57,457 nt of DNA. It comes from Streptomyces muensis. Its GTDB lineage: Bacteria > Actinomycetota > Actinomycetes > Streptomycetales > Streptomycetaceae. Positions 35,201 through 43,854 of the stretch are shown one piece after another. The stretch's first letter is position 1. Each line of letters begins with the position of its first letter. The notes below the pieces were generated by a model that was not told the DNA's origin, did no database searches, and was given only the letters and a program-made list of their open reading frames with translations. Both the position numbers and the translations under genes were made by a program. The stretch spans positions 1-57,457 of the forward strand of contig NZ_JAKEIP010000030.1 of assembly GCF_021474425.1 (NCBI RefSeq), in the 5' to 3' direction.

Positions 35201-35982
35201 GAGCCGTCCTCGGCGACCTTGATACGGAGGATCTTGCCGCGCAGGTCGTTGGTGTTGGCGGAGCTGCGGCGGGCGTCGAAGGCCGGGTTGCGGTTCGGCC
35301 GGTCGTCGATCGGGGTGTAGCCGTCGGAGGAGAAGGGGTTGGTGTCGTCGCCGGTCGACAGATAGAGGTTGCCGGCCGCGTCGAAGTCGATGTCGCCGCC
35401 GACGTGGCAGCAGGTGCCGCGGGAGGCCGCGACGTCGATGACCTTCTTCTCGCTGGCGAGGTTGAGCGTGCCGTTGGCGTTCAGGGTGAAGCGGGAGAGG
35501 CGGTTGACGCCGTCGAACTTCTTGAAGTCGTCGGCGGTACCGCTCTCCGGGGCGTCGCCCGCGGGGGTGTCCAGCGGCGGGGCGTAGTAGAGGTAGATCG
35601 CCCGGTTGTTCTTGAAGTCCGGGTCGATGCCGACGCCCTGGAGGCCCTCCTCGTCGTGGCTGTAGACGTCGAGCCTGCCGGCGACCTTGGTGACGCCGCC
35701 CTGGTCGGTCAGGCGCAGCGTGCCGTCGCGCGAGGTGTGCAGGACGCTGCGGTCCGGGAGCACGGCGAGCGACATCGGCTCGCCCATCTCGGGTTCGCCC
35801 TTGGCGAGCGGCACCTGCTGGAACTGGCCTTCGGCTGCTGCCGGTTCGGCCTCATCCGGCTGGGCGCCGGCGACGGTGGCCGGGGCGCCCACGGTCAGGA
35901 GCAGGCCGGTGAACAAGGCGAGAGTGGCGCGCAGTCCGGGACGTCTGTGGGTGCGGGTGCCGCGGGATCTGGTTCTGTGCAC
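32269..35982 (-). CDS. Secreted five-domain protein: PQQ-type propeller, PKD, CBM6-like, ThuA, DUF1080
   Basis: A 1237-residue secreted protein. Domain order: signal peptide (1-41, hydrophobic core LALFTGLLLTVGAPATVAG); sorbosone/PQQ-dependent sugar dehydrogenase propeller (about 60-500, with GTCCHVGGDIDFDAAGNLYL and MGFRNPFRMSVD); PKD domain (504-590, YSWDFGDGT); CBM6-like carbohydrate-binding domain (about 695-820, NINDGDWISF); ThuA glutamine-amidotransferase-like domain (about 827-1040, VLVFSKTAGFRHDS, GIHAAADTEYDW); DUF1080 3-keto-disaccharide hydrolase domain (1054-1237, KIFNGQTLDGW). GTG 35982 has GGAGGG six bases upstream, so the extra 26 codons before it were left out. Likely oxidation and cleavage of extracellular glycosides via 3-keto intermediates. 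A 23-bp palindrome shared with the ROK operon lies upstream. Confidence 0.9.
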   Translation of the reverse strand: MHRTRSRGTRTHRRPGLRATLALFTGLLLTVGAPATVAGAQPDEAEPAAAEGQFQQVPLAKGEPEMGEPMSLAVLPDRSVLHTSRDGTLRLTDQGGVTKVAGRLDVYSHDEEGLQGVGIDPDFKNNRAIYLYYAPPLDTPAGDAPESGTADDFKKFDGVNRLSRFTLNANGTLNLASEKKVIDVAASRGTCCHVGGDIDFDAAGNLYLSTGDDTNPFSSDGYTPIDDRPNRNPAFDARRSSANTNDLRGKILRIKVAEDGSYTVPEGNLFAPGTEKTRPEIYAMGFRNPFRMSVDDKTGIVYVGDYGPDAGAADPKRGPGGQVEFAKVTKAANFGWPFCTGDNDAYVDYDFATKESGETFDCNAPKNTSPHNTGLTDLPPAQAAWIPYDGGSVPEFGSGSESPMAGPVYRYDPDLDSKVKFPEAYDGDFFAGEFGRRWIKRIEQNEDGSVAKINDFPWTGTQIMDMEFGPDGALYVLDYGVSWFQGDEHSALYRIENAEDGFSPIAEVSADKTSGAAGLNVRFTASAKDADSTDLTYSWDFGDGTKGEGLNPTHRYKKVGTYTATFTAKDPEGNTGNASTRIVVGNTEPKVRIDVPGNGALAEFGKPVPFKVTVTDPEETIDCSKVKVAYSLGHDSHAHELTSEMGCEGTLTPPAGDGGHDPNANIYGVVGASYTDGGANGQEALTGTARTVLQPLHRQGEHFTTQSGISVIDKTGANGGKTVGNINDGDWISFTPYRFDGQKKMTVRASSGGAGGFIELRTGSPDGPLHGSAYIPPTGGWETFQNVDVPLRALPKKTTQIYLVFKGGEGALYDVDDFEFSKEPFRGGKKVLVFSKTAGFRHDSIPAGIAALKELGGPAGISVDATEEAKQFTTTNLAKYDAVAFLSTTGDVLNAEQQKAFENYVAGGGGYMGIHAAADTEYDWAFYGGLVGAYFHSHPAIQKATVRVEDHDHPSTAHLGDTWERTDEWYNYRTNPREQAKVLATLDETSYQGGNMKGDHPIAWCQSYGGGRSFYTGGGHTKESYAEEAFRAHLLGGLQYATGQVKADCKPNKGYRKIFNGQTLDGWKQAGPGKFNVKDGTLETEGGMGLLWYQAKELKSYSLKLDWKMQGDDNSGIFVGFPASDDPWSAVNKGYEIQIDATDAPERTTGSVYSFKSANIKVRDQVLRPPGQWNSYEIKVQGERLQVFLNGVKINDFTNKDPERSLTDGYIGLQNHGADDQVSFRNIQLKELPVQGD

Positions 35983-36146
35983 GAAGTCCCTCCGGGAACG
36001 GGTGGGCCGTACAGGGTGGATGCGAAGACGTGCGGTGCGGGCGCCGGGGTGCGCCGTCACCCCGGAGGTGGCTGTGCCATGAACACTTCAGGGACGGTAA
36101 CCCCCTCCGTCCGGGGCGAACACCCCTTGCGTCAGGATCGGTTGGG

Positions 36147-36169
36147 CTTTCTCCCATCGCAGGACAAAG
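36147..36169. promoter_or_regulatory. Palindromic operator upstream of the ThuA fusion gene
   Basis: CTTTCTCC (36147-36154), seven bases, GGACAAAG (36162-36169): arms complementary at 7 of 8 positions. An element identical in both arms and spacer length stands in front of the ROK gene at 43653-43675 and was not noticed elsewhere in the window. Confidence 0.65.
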
Positions 36170-36191
36170 CGGTATCGGGGCAGGTCGGAGG

Positions 36192-36217
36192 GGGGACCGG
36201 CGGTGCCTCCGGTCCCC
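36192..36217 (-). terminator. Hairpin ending the ROK-ABC-Gfo-TIM operon
   Basis: GGGGACCGG (36192-36200) and CCGGTCCCC (36209-36217) with an 8-base loop, about 30 bp after the stop of the TIM-barrel gene at 36246. Confidence 0.7.
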
Positions 36218-36245
36218 GTACCCCGACCAGCGCCGGGTGTGTGGT

Positions 36246-37244
36246 TCAGCTGTTGAACGCCGCGTCGAAGGAGGCCGACGGCGGCTCGAAGTCGTACGCC
36301 TTCAGTCGCGTCAGCGCCTCGGGCGCGCCCTGGAGCCGGTCCATGCCGGCGTCCTCCCACTCCACGGAGATGGGCCCCTGATAGTCGATGGAGCGCAGCA
36401 TCCGGAAGACGTCCTCCCAGGGGACGTCACCGTGCCCGGCCGAGACGAAGTCCCAGCCCCGGCGCGGGTCACCCCACGGCAGATGCGAGCCGAGGCGGCC
36501 GTTGCGGCCGTCGAGGCGTTTGCGGGCCTCCTTGCAGTCGACGTGGTAGATGCGGTCGCGGAAGTCCCACAGGAACCCGACCGGGTCGAGGTCCTGCCAC
36601 ACGAAGTGCGAGGGGTCGAAGTTGAGGCCGAAGGCGGGGCGGCCCCCGACGGCCTCAAGGGCGCGCCAGGTCGTCCAGTAGTCGTAGGCGATCTCGCTCG
36701 GGTGGACCTCGTGGGCGAACCGCACGCCCTCCTCGTCGAAGACGTCGAGGATCGGGTTCCAGCGCTCGGCGAAGTCCTCGTAGCCGCGCTCGATCATCGA
36801 CTCGGGCGCGGGCGGGAACATGGCGACCAGATGCCAGATGGCGGAGCCGGTGAAGCCGATCACGGTGTCGACGCCGAAGGCGGCGGCAGCACGCGCGGTG
36901 TCCTTGACACGTTCCGCGGCCCGCCTGCGCACCCCCTCCGGCTCCCCGTCGCCCCACACCTCGCCCGGCAGAATGGCCTGGTGGCGCTCGTCGATGATGG
37001 CGTCGCAGACGGCCTGGCCGACCAGATGGTTGGAGATGGCCCAGCACTTGAGGCCGTACTTGTCGAGGAGCTGATGCCTCGACTCCACGTAGGACGGATC
37101 GCTCAGCGCCTTGTCGACCTCGAAGTGGTCGCCCCAGCAGGCGAGTTCGAGACCGTCATAGCCGAAGTCGCGGGCGAGTCGGCAGACCTCCTCCAACGGC
37201 AGATCGGCCCACTGGCCGGTGAACAGCGTGAACGTACGCGGCAT
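36246..37244 (-). CDS. Sugar phosphate isomerase/epimerase (TIM barrel)
   Basis: A 332-residue cytoplasmic xylose-isomerase-like TIM barrel without signal peptide. It begins [15 protein letters not shown] and has the usual metal-site strands: [54 protein letters not shown] and [19 protein letters not shown] eight bases upstream fixes ATG 37244. It lies 20 bases after the Gfo/Idh/MocA gene, so the two probably act in turn on the same imported sugar or cyclitol: oxidation first, then epimerisation, dehydration or deglycosylation. It is the last gene before a hairpin. Confidence 0.9.
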   Translation of the reverse strand: MPRTFTLFTGQWADLPLEEVCRLARDFGYDGLELACWGDHFEVDKALSDPSYVESRHQLLDKYGLKCWAISNHLVGQAVCDAIIDERHQAILPGEVWGDGEPEGVRRRAAERVKDTARAAAAFGVDTVIGFTGSAIWHLVAMFPPAPESMIERGYEDFAERWNPILDVFDEEGVRFAHEVHPSEIAYDYWTTWRALEAVGGRPAFGLNFDPSHFVWQDLDPVGFLWDFRDRIYHVDCKEARKRLDGRNGRLGSHLPWGDPRRGWDFVSAGHGDVPWEDVFRMLRSIDYQGPISVEWEDAGMDRLQGAPEALTRLKAYDFEPPSASFDAAFNS

Positions 37245-37264
37245 TGCGTCAGCCTCCTCGGGGC

Positions 37265-38503
37265 TCAGACCGCGATCGGGGTGTAGACGGAGTTCTTCTC
37301 GGCGCTCTCCTCCACCGCCGCGAGCACGCGCTGCACTTGCAGCCCGTCGGCGAAGGAGGGTTCGGGCTGCCGGCCCTCGGCGACGGCGTGGACCAGGTCG
37401 CGGGCCTGGTGGACGAAGGTGTGCTCGTAACCGAGGCCGTGGCCCGGGGGCCACCAGGCGTCCAGGTAGGGGTGGTCGGGTTCGGTGACCAGGATGCGGC
37501 GGAAGCCGGCGTGCGCGCCCGGTTCGGTGCCGTCGTGGTAGGAGAGTTCGTTGAGGCGCTCCAGGTCGAAGGCCAACGAGCCGTGCTCACCGTTGAGTTC
37601 GATGCGCAGGGCGTTCTTGCGGCCGGTGGCGTAGCGGGTGGCCTCGAAGGAGGCGAGGGCGCCGGAGGGGAAGCGGCCGGTGAACACGGCGGCGTCGTCG
37701 ACGGTGACCTGTCCCGTGGCGGTCTCGGCGGACACCGCGGACAGCCCCTTCACGGCTCCGCCGGGCAGCGGACGCTCCCGTACGAAGGTCTCCGTCAGCG
37801 CGGACACGCCGCTCAGCCGCTCTCCGGTCAGGTACTGCGCGAGGTCGATGATGTGCGCGCCCAGGTCGCCGAGTGAGCCCGAGCCGGCGATCTCCTTGCG
37901 CAGCCGCCAGGTCAGCGGAAACTGCGGGTCCACGAGCCAGTCCTGAAGGTATGTCACCCGTACGTGGCGCAGGCGGCCGAGGCGGCCTTCGGCGACCATG
38001 CTGCGGGCGAGGGCGGTGGCGGGCACCCTACGGTAGTTGAAGCCGACCATGGCCAACTGACCGCGCGCGTACGCCTGTTCGGCCGCCGCTGTCATGGCCT
38101 CGGCCTCCTCGACGCTGTTGGCGAGGGGCTTCTCGCACAGGACGTGCTTGCCGGCGGCCAGCGCGGCGAGCGCGATCTCGGCGTGGCTGTCGCCGGGGGT
38201 GCAGATGTCGACGAGGTCGATGTCGTCCCGCTCGACCAGGGCACGCCAGTCGGTCTCCGCCGACGCCCAGCCGTGCCGCTCGGCAGCCGCTCGTACGGCG
38301 GTGGCGTCCCGCCCGCAGATCGCGGTCAGGACCGGGGTGCGGGGCAGGTCGAAGACCCGGCCCGCGGTACGCCAGCCCTGTGAGTGCGCGGCGCCCATGA
38401 AGGCGTAGCCGACCATGCCGATGCGCAGCGACGGCTTCCCCGGGGTGTCAGGTGCCGGCGTTCCGGTGCCGCCGTCAGCTTCCGGCTGTCGCGGCTGTCC
38501 CAT
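37265..38503 (-). CDS. Gfo/Idh/MocA family oxidoreductase
   Basis: A 412-residue NAD(P)-dependent sugar or cyclitol dehydrogenase. After a Pro/Gly-rich leader (1-25) the Rossmann motif [17 protein letters not shown] appears, then [10 protein letters not shown] and the conserved CEKP loop with the active-site Lys ([11 protein letters not shown], about residue 117). The C-terminal part has [19 protein letters not shown], whose Asp/His are the usual catalytic pair. Family members oxidise inositols or make 3-keto-glycosides. ATG 38503 was chosen. It is downstream of a ribose-type importer and just before the TIM-barrel enzyme, consistent with intracellular catabolism of the imported compound. Confidence 0.92.
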   Translation of the reverse strand: MGQPRQPEADGGTGTPAPDTPGKPSLRIGMVGYAFMGAAHSQGWRTAGRVFDLPRTPVLTAICGRDATAVRAAAERHGWASAETDWRALVERDDIDLVDICTPGDSHAEIALAALAAGKHVLCEKPLANSVEEAEAMTAAAEQAYARGQLAMVGFNYRRVPATALARSMVAEGRLGRLRHVRVTYLQDWLVDPQFPLTWRLRKEIAGSGSLGDLGAHIIDLAQYLTGERLSGVSALTETFVRERPLPGGAVKGLSAVSAETATGQVTVDDAAVFTGRFPSGALASFEATRYATGRKNALRIELNGEHGSLAFDLERLNELSYHDGTEPGAHAGFRRILVTEPDHPYLDAWWPPGHGLGYEHTFVHQARDLVHAVAEGRQPEPSFADGLQVQRVLAAVEESAEKNSVYTPIAV

Positions 38504-38557
38504 GAAGAGGTCCTCCTCGTCGTCGTGGCGCTGTGGGGGGTTTGCCGGTCGCTTCTC

Positions 38558-38613
38558 CGCGGGGGCGCGGGGTTCGGCGGAGCCGCGTGTCGATACAGCC
38601 CCGCGCCCCCGCG
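38558..38613 (-). terminator. Long GC-rich hairpin between binding-protein and Gfo genes
   Basis: CGCGGGGGCGCGGGG (38558-38572) pairs with CCCCGCGCCCCCGCG (38599-38613), a perfect 15-bp stem around a 26-base loop that itself can form CGGC/GCCG. Placed inside the operon, it may cut transcription after the binding protein and so keep transporter expression above that of the enzymes. Similar GC-rich elements are common between Streptomyces genes. Confidence 0.65.
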
Positions 38614-38649
38614 GGGGGTGATCGGACCGGCGTTCGGACGTGTCGGCCC

Positions 38650-39687
38650 CTACTTGAAGCCCGTGGGCATGTACTGGTCGACGTTGTCCTTGTCGACCAC
38701 CGCCGAGTAGAGGGTGACCGAGGCCGGGATCTCGAACTCGGCCATGCCGCCGATGCCCTTGCTCTGGCCCAGCGCACGGGCCAGGTCGATCGCGGACGCC
38801 GCCATGGTCGGCGGGTACAGGACGGTGGCCTTGAGGACGCCGTCGTCCTTCTTGATCGCCTGGAAGGCGGACAGCGCGCCGGCGCCGCCGACCATGAGGA
38901 AGTCGTCGCGCCCGGCCTGCTCGATGGCCCGCAGCGCGCCCACGCCCTGGTCGTCGTCGTGGTTCCACAGGGCGTCGAACTTCGACTGGGCCTGCAGGAG
39001 CTGGGCCATCTTGGCCTGCCCGGACTCGACCGTGAACTCGGCCGCCTGCCGGGCCACCTTCTTGATGTTCGGGTAGTTCTTCAGCGCGTCGTCGAAGCCC
39101 TTGGTGCGCTGCTGGGTCAGCTCCAGGTTGTCCAGACCGGCCAGCTCGATGACCGTGGCGTTCGACTTCCCCTTGAGCTTCTCGCCGATGTAGTGGCCGG
39201 CGTTGAGGCCCATGCCGTAGTTGTCGCCGCCGATCCAGCAGCGGTAGGCCTGCGGGGTGTTGAAGATCCGGTCGAGGTTGATGACCGGGATGCCCGCGCG
39301 CATCGCCTTCAGGCCGACCTGGGTGAGTGCCTTGCCGTCGGCGGGCAGCACCACCAGCACGTCGACCTTCTTGTTGATCAGCGTCTCGATCTGGCCGATC
39401 TGCGCGGCGGTGTCGTTCGACCCCTCGGTGATCTCCAGGGTGACGTCCGAGTACTTCTTGGCCCTGCTCTTGGCGTTGTCGTTGATGGCGTTGAGCCAGC
39501 CGTGGTCGGCCTGCGGACCGGCGAAGCCAATGGTGACGGCCTTGCCGGGCTTGTCGTCGGCGGCCGGCTGGTCGTTGGCGGCCGGCTCGTCGTCGGATTC
39601 GTTGCTGGTGCACCCCACGAGGAGGGCACCGGCGCCTATCGCGGCGGTTCCGAACAGCAGCCCTCTGCGACTGGTGAGCTCTGGCAT
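38650..39687 (-). CDS. Ribose-type ABC transporter substrate-binding lipoprotein
   Basis: A 345-residue CUT2 (RbsB-like) periplasmic-binding-fold protein. The signal combines a twin arginine (SRRGLLFGTAAIGAGA) with a lipobox ending LVGC, so it is probably a Tat-exported lipoprotein. An acidic linker follows (NESDDEPAANDQPAADD). The mature part shows ITIGFAGPQADHGWLNA-like start, VVLPADGKALTQVG, VINLDRIF and WNHDDDQGVGAL typical for sugar-binding members. GAAAGGG precedes ATG 39687. It is co-transcribed with its permease (17 bases) and ATPase; the ligand is probably a monosaccharide or inositol, given the dehydrogenase and isomerase downstream. Confidence 0.93.
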   Translation of the reverse strand: MPELTSRRGLLFGTAAIGAGALLVGCTSNESDDEPAANDQPAADDKPGKAVTIGFAGPQADHGWLNAINDNAKSRAKKYSDVTLEITEGSNDTAAQIGQIETLINKKVDVLVVLPADGKALTQVGLKAMRAGIPVINLDRIFNTPQAYRCWIGGDNYGMGLNAGHYIGEKLKGKSNATVIELAGLDNLELTQQRTKGFDDALKNYPNIKKVARQAAEFTVESGQAKMAQLLQAQSKFDALWNHDDDQGVGALRAIEQAGRDDFLMVGGAGALSAFQAIKKDDGVLKATVLYPPTMAASAIDLARALGQSKGIGGMAEFEIPASVTLYSAVVDKDNVDQYMPTGFK

Positions 39688-39704
39688 GACGGTGAACCCT
39701 TTCC

Positions 39705-40724
39705 TCAGGTCGTGCTCGCGGTACGGCGCTGGACCAGCACGGCGGCGACGATGATCGCGCCCTTGGCGATCTGCTGGACGTCGCTCTGCAGGTTGTTCAG
39801 GGCGAAGATGTTGGTGATCGTGGTGAAGATCAGGACGCCGAGCACCGAGCCGGTGATGGTGCCGCGGCCCCCGCTGAGCAGGGTGCCGCCGATGATCGCG
39901 GCGGCGATGGCGTCGAGTTCGTAGAGGTTGCCGTTGGTGTTCTGGCCGGAGCCGGACAGGATGACCAGCATGAAGGCCGCGATGCCGCAGCACAGGCCGG
40001 ACAGCAGATAGAGGTAGAGCCGCTGGCGGCGCACGTCGATGCCGGCGAGCCGGGCCGCCTCCGCGTTGCCGCCGACGGCGACCGAGCGCCGTCCGAAGGT
40101 CGTGCGGTTCAGGACGAGCCAGCCGATGATCGTCACGACCGCGAACACCATGACCAGGGGCGGAATGCCGAGCACATACGCGTCGCGCTCGCCGAGGTCC
40201 AGCACCGAGGGCACGGTGACGATCTGCGTCTTGCCGTCGGTGATCTGGAGCGCCAGTCCGCGCGCCGAGGCCAGCATGGCGAGCGTGGCGATGAACGGGA
40301 CCATCGCGCCGTACGCGATCAGCACCCCGTTCACCAGGCCGCATCCCACGCCTACGATCACCGCGGTGAAGAGGATGCCGGCGAAGCCGTACTCCTGGGT
40401 GGCCACCGTCGTCGCCCACACCGAGGCCAGCGCGACGATCGCGCCGACGGACAGGTCGATGCCGCCGGAGATGATGACGAAGGTCATGCCGACGGTGACG
40501 ACGCCGATCACGGAGCCCTGGGTGAGGACGAGTTGCAGGTTGCGGGTGTCAAGGAACTCGTCCGGCTTGGTGATGCCGCCGATGACGATCAGCGCGGCGA
40601 GGACGCCGAGCAGGGAGAGGGTGCGCACGTCGGCGCGGGCCATCAGGCCCCGCCAGCCGGGCGCCGCTCCGGCCGACGGCACCTTGCCGGTGCTGTCCCG
40701 GGGCGGGGAGGCGTGCTGCGTCAT
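39705..40724 (-). CDS. Ribose-type ABC transporter permease
   Basis: A 339-residue RbsC-like permease with 8-10 predicted helices. Conserved stretches include MTFVIISGGIDLSVGAIVALAS near residue 80, SARGLALQITDG and GGTLLSGGRGTITGSVLG. It overlaps the ATPase gene by 4 bp (ATGA) and ends 17 bases before the binding protein start. One permease gene with one double ATPase is the normal CUT2 composition, with the permease acting as homodimer. Confidence 0.93.
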   Translation of the reverse strand: MTQHASPPRDSTGKVPSAGAAPGWRGLMARADVRTLSLLGVLAALIVIGGITKPDEFLDTRNLQLVLTQGSVIGVVTVGMTFVIISGGIDLSVGAIVALASVWATTVATQEYGFAGILFTAVIVGVGCGLVNGVLIAYGAMVPFIATLAMLASARGLALQITDGKTQIVTVPSVLDLGERDAYVLGIPPLVMVFAVVTIIGWLVLNRTTFGRRSVAVGGNAEAARLAGIDVRRQRLYLYLLSGLCCGIAAFMLVILSGSGQNTNGNLYELDAIAAAIIGGTLLSGGRGTITGSVLGVLIFTTITNIFALNNLQSDVQQIAKGAIIVAAVLVQRRTASTT

Positions 40725-42241
40725 GACGCCGGGCTTCCTTCCATGACGAGGTCGAGTACGCGGTGTTCGTCGAGTTCGCGCGCGGGAGCGGTGTGTACGA
40801 CACGGCCCTCGCGCAGCACCAGGACGCGATCGGCGAGGCCCAGCACTTCGGGCACCTCGCTGGAGACCAGCAGGACGGCGAGGCCTTCGTCGGCCAGCCG
40901 GCGCACGACCGCGTACAGCTCGGCGCGGGCGCCGACGTCGACGCCCCGGGTGGGTTCGTCGAGCAGCAGGACGCGGCAGCCGCGCAGCAGCCAGCGGGCC
41001 AGGACGGCCTTTTGCTGGTTGCCGCCGGAGAGGGTGCGCACGGGCACCGACGGGTTGTCGGGCCGCAGCGACAGCTCACGGGTCGCGGCCCGCGCGGCCC
41101 CCAGTTCGGCGGCCCGGTCGATCCAGCCGCCGCGCGAGAACCGGGACATGGAGGAGACGGAGACGTTGCGGGTGACGGACTCCAGCATCAGCAGCGCCTG
41201 CGCCTTGCGTTCCTCGGGTGCGAGCCCGAGTCCGGCGCGCACGGCGGCCCGTACGCTGCCCGGCCTGAGCGCCCGCCCGTCCACGAGCACATGACCGGCG
41301 CTGGGCTTCCTGGCCCCGTAGATCGTCTCCAGGATCTCGGAGCGCCCCGAACCCACCAGTCCGGCGAGCCCGACGATCTCCCCGGGCCGCACGCTCAGGT
41401 CGAGGGGCTCGAACTCCCCGTGCCGGGCGAGTCCGCGCACCTCCAGCAGCGGTTTACCGGCCGTCGCGTCCGTGGTCGGCCGCTCGGGGAAGACGTACTC
41501 GACGTTGCGTCCCGTCATCATCGCCACGACGTCACGCGTCGGCGTCGTCTTCGCCGGGAGCCCGCCCGCCACGGCCCGGCCGTCCTTCAGCACGGTCACC
41601 CGGTCGCCGATCCGGCGGATCTCCTCCAGCCGGTGCGAGATGTAGACGACGGCGACTCCCGCGGAGGTGAGGTCGCCGACGATGCGGAAGAGGTTGTCGA
41701 CCTCGTCCGGGTCGAGGGCGGCGGACGGCTCGTCCATCACGATCAGCCGTACGTCGTGGGAGAGCGCCCTGGCCATCGACACGATCTGCTGGTGGGCCGC
41801 CGACAGGTCTCCGACCAGGCGTGCCGGGTCGATCTCCGGGTGCCCGAGTCGCTCGAGAAGCTGGGCTGTCGAGGATCGAGCCGCCTTCCCCCTCACTACG
41901 AAGCCGGCGGCCGTCGGCTCATGGCCGAGGTGGACGTTCTCGGCCACCGACAGGTGCTCGACCAGGTCGAGTTCCTGGTAGATGGTGGCGATGCCGAGGC
42001 GCATGGCGGCGATCGGCGAGCGGAGGGTGACCTCCTCGCCGCGCCAGCGGATGGTGCCGGTGTCGGGCTGGTGGGCGCCGGCCAGGACCTTGATCAGGGT
42101 GGACTTGCCGGCGCCGTTCTGGCCGAGCAGACAGTGCACTTCACCGGCCTGGACGTCGAGGTCGACGCCGTCGAGGGCGCGGACTCCGGGGAACGACTTG
42201 GTGATGCCGGACATGCTGAGCAGGGGTGGTTCTGGTGCCAT
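40721..42241 (-). CDS. Ribose-type ABC transporter ATPase (double domain)
   Basis: A 506-residue RbsA/MglA-like ATPase with two nucleotide-binding domains. The first has an intact Walker A (GQNGAGKSTLIK, near residue 40), signature SAAHQQIVSMARAL and Walker B LIVMDEPSAAL. The second has a degenerate Walker A (GLVGSGRSEILE), the signature LSGGNQQKAVLARWL and Walker B VLLLDEPTRGVDVG. This asymmetry is normal for the CUT2 family. It is the first transporter gene, 95 bases downstream of the ROK regulator. Confidence 0.95.
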   Translation of the reverse strand: MAPEPPLLSMSGITKSFPGVRALDGVDLDVQAGEVHCLLGQNGAGKSTLIKVLAGAHQPDTGTIRWRGEEVTLRSPIAAMRLGIATIYQELDLVEHLSVAENVHLGHEPTAAGFVVRGKAARSSTAQLLERLGHPEIDPARLVGDLSAAHQQIVSMARALSHDVRLIVMDEPSAALDPDEVDNLFRIVGDLTSAGVAVVYISHRLEEIRRIGDRVTVLKDGRAVAGGLPAKTTPTRDVVAMMTGRNVEYVFPERPTTDATAGKPLLEVRGLARHGEFEPLDLSVRPGEIVGLAGLVGSGRSEILETIYGARKPSAGHVLVDGRALRPGSVRAAVRAGLGLAPEERKAQALLMLESVTRNVSVSSMSRFSRGGWIDRAAELGAARAATRELSLRPDNPSVPVRTLSGGNQQKAVLARWLLRGCRVLLLDEPTRGVDVGARAELYAVVRRLADEGLAVLLVSSEVPEVLGLADRVLVLREGRVVHTAPARELDEHRVLDLVMEGSPAS

Positions 42242-42336
42242 GAGGTCCCCTTGGCGGGCGTGCGGGCCGGATTCAGGGCAGGGCAGAGCAGGGCAGGACA
42301 GAGCGCGGTGCGGTACAGCCGTACTGAACTGGGTGC

Positions 42337-43518
42337 TTACGCGGGTGAGAACAGGTGGTCGCTGATGAGCCGGGCCGCGCCGATGACTCCGGCGGTGGGG
42401 CCCAACTCACCCAGGACGATGGGGAGGTTGCCGGTCGCCAGCGGCAGCGACTGGCGGTAGACCTGGGTGCGGATCGCGGCGAGCAGGTTGTGGCCGAGAC
42501 CGGTCACCCCGCCGCCGATCACCACCAGGCCGGGATTGAAGAAGCTGACGAGTCCGGCGATGACCTGCCCGACGTGGTTGCCGCCCTCGCGGATCAGGTC
42601 GAGCGCGGTGGCGTCTCCGGCGGCGGCCGCGGCGGCGACGTCGACGGCGGTGAGCGTTCCGTTCGCCGCCAGCCGCGAGGCGAGTTCCTCCGACAGCCCC
42701 TGCTGGGCCGCCTCCACGGCGTCCCGGGCGAGGGCCGCGCCGCTGAAGTGGGCCTCCAGACAGCCCCGGTTGCCGCAGGCGCAGGGCCGGCCGTCGGGCA
42801 CGGCCTGGATGTGCCCGATGTCGCCCGCGCTGCCGGTGACACCACGGTGGACGTCACCGCCCGCGACGATGCCGCAGCCGATGCCGGTGCCGATCTTGAC
42901 GCAGAGGAAGTCGCCCACGGAGCGTGCGACGCCCGCGTGCTGCTCCCCCATCGCCATGAGGTTCACGTCGTTGTCGACCATGACCGGGCAGCCGAGTTCC
43001 TGGCTGAGCGCCTCCCGTACGGGGAAGCCGTCCCAGCCCGGCATGATCGGCGGGGCCACGGGGACGCCCTCGGGGAAGCGGACCGGGCCGGGGACGCCGA
43101 TGCCGGCGCCGTCGAACCCTTCCGTGAGCCCGGAGGCCCTCAACTTCGCGGCCATGGACAGGACTTGCTCGAAGACCGCGACGGGGCCCTCGCGGACGTC
43201 CATGGGCTGGTTGAGGTGACCGAGGATCTCCAGTTCGGCGTTGGTGACGGCGACGTCGACCGAGGTCGCGCCGATGTCGACGCCGAGAAAGCGCAGCCCG
43301 GGGTTGAGCCGGACGTTGTGGGACCGGCGACCACCGCGAGAGGCGGCGAGCCCGTCGGCCACGACCAGGCCCGTCTCCAGCAGCCGGTCCACCTCCACGG
43401 CCAGCTTGGACCGCGAGAGGTCGATCTCATCGCCGAGTTGGGCCCGGGAGTTGGGTCCGCCGTCGCGGAGCAGCTTGAGCAGCTTGGCCTGATGGGCGTT
43501 CGCGGGTCGCGCGGTCAT
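42337..43518 (-). CDS. ROK-family transcriptional repressor
   Basis: A 393-residue regulator with an N-terminal winged helix (AKLLKLLRDGGPNSRAQLGDEIDLSRSKL, about 12-45) and a sugar-kinase-like ROK domain. The phosphate loop is LGVDIGATSVDVAVTN, followed by GIGVPGPVRF, GTGIGCGIV and the zinc motif CACGNRGCLE. As a repressor it should release DNA when the imported sugar or its phosphate binds. GTG 43527 or ATG 43518 could be the start; neither has ideal spacing to GGGGAGGGG. It is the first gene of the operon, and the palindrome at 43653-43675, also found before the ThuA fusion gene, is its likely operator. Confidence 0.9.
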   Translation of the reverse strand: MTARPANAHQAKLLKLLRDGGPNSRAQLGDEIDLSRSKLAVEVDRLLETGLVVADGLAASRGGRRSHNVRLNPGLRFLGVDIGATSVDVAVTNAELEILGHLNQPMDVREGPVAVFEQVLSMAAKLRASGLTEGFDGAGIGVPGPVRFPEGVPVAPPIMPGWDGFPVREALSQELGCPVMVDNDVNLMAMGEQHAGVARSVGDFLCVKIGTGIGCGIVAGGDVHRGVTGSAGDIGHIQAVPDGRPCACGNRGCLEAHFSGAALARDAVEAAQQGLSEELASRLAANGTLTAVDVAAAAAAGDATALDLIREGGNHVGQVIAGLVSFFNPGLVVIGGGVTGLGHNLLAAIRTQVYRQSLPLATGNLPIVLGELGPTAGVIGAARLISDHLFSPA

Positions 43519-43652
43519 ACGTCTCACGAGCCCCTCCCCGCCTCATTCGGCCTGTGCGCGCCGGGTTTCGGCCACCTCGGTGGCCTGCTTTCGAGGGGAA
43601 CGTAGCAGCGGCTGCCAGGACTGGGAAGAACTTGCGCACAGATTGCCGTCAA

Positions 43653-43675
43653 CTTTCTCCACTCTCAGGACAAAG
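43653..43675. promoter_or_regulatory. Palindromic operator upstream of the ROK gene
   Basis: CTTTCTCC (43653-43660), seven bases, GGACAAAG (43668-43675), 135 bp before the ROK start. Arms and spacing match the element at 36147-36169 exactly; the 7-base centre differs (ACTCTCA against CATCGCA), as expected of two sites for one dimer. Confidence 0.65.
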
Positions 43676-43854
43676 GCGAGGACGTGCCGGCTCGCATGCG
43701 GCACCGGCCGCTGATCGTCCTTGTGCGCGAAGGGGGCGCCACGGGGCCCGGTTGGCTACCCTTTCCCTGCTGACAGCAGTGCTTTGGGGGGAGCGCTGAT
43801 GGCTCAGGGATCCTCGTCCGACGAACCGGTTCCGACGCAGGACCCGGCTATGCG

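Noticed and set aside
43785..43798. GGGGAGCGCT resembling half of a CebR box
   Set aside because: Only one arm matches, and it coincides with the ribosome site and start of the DUF4231 gene.
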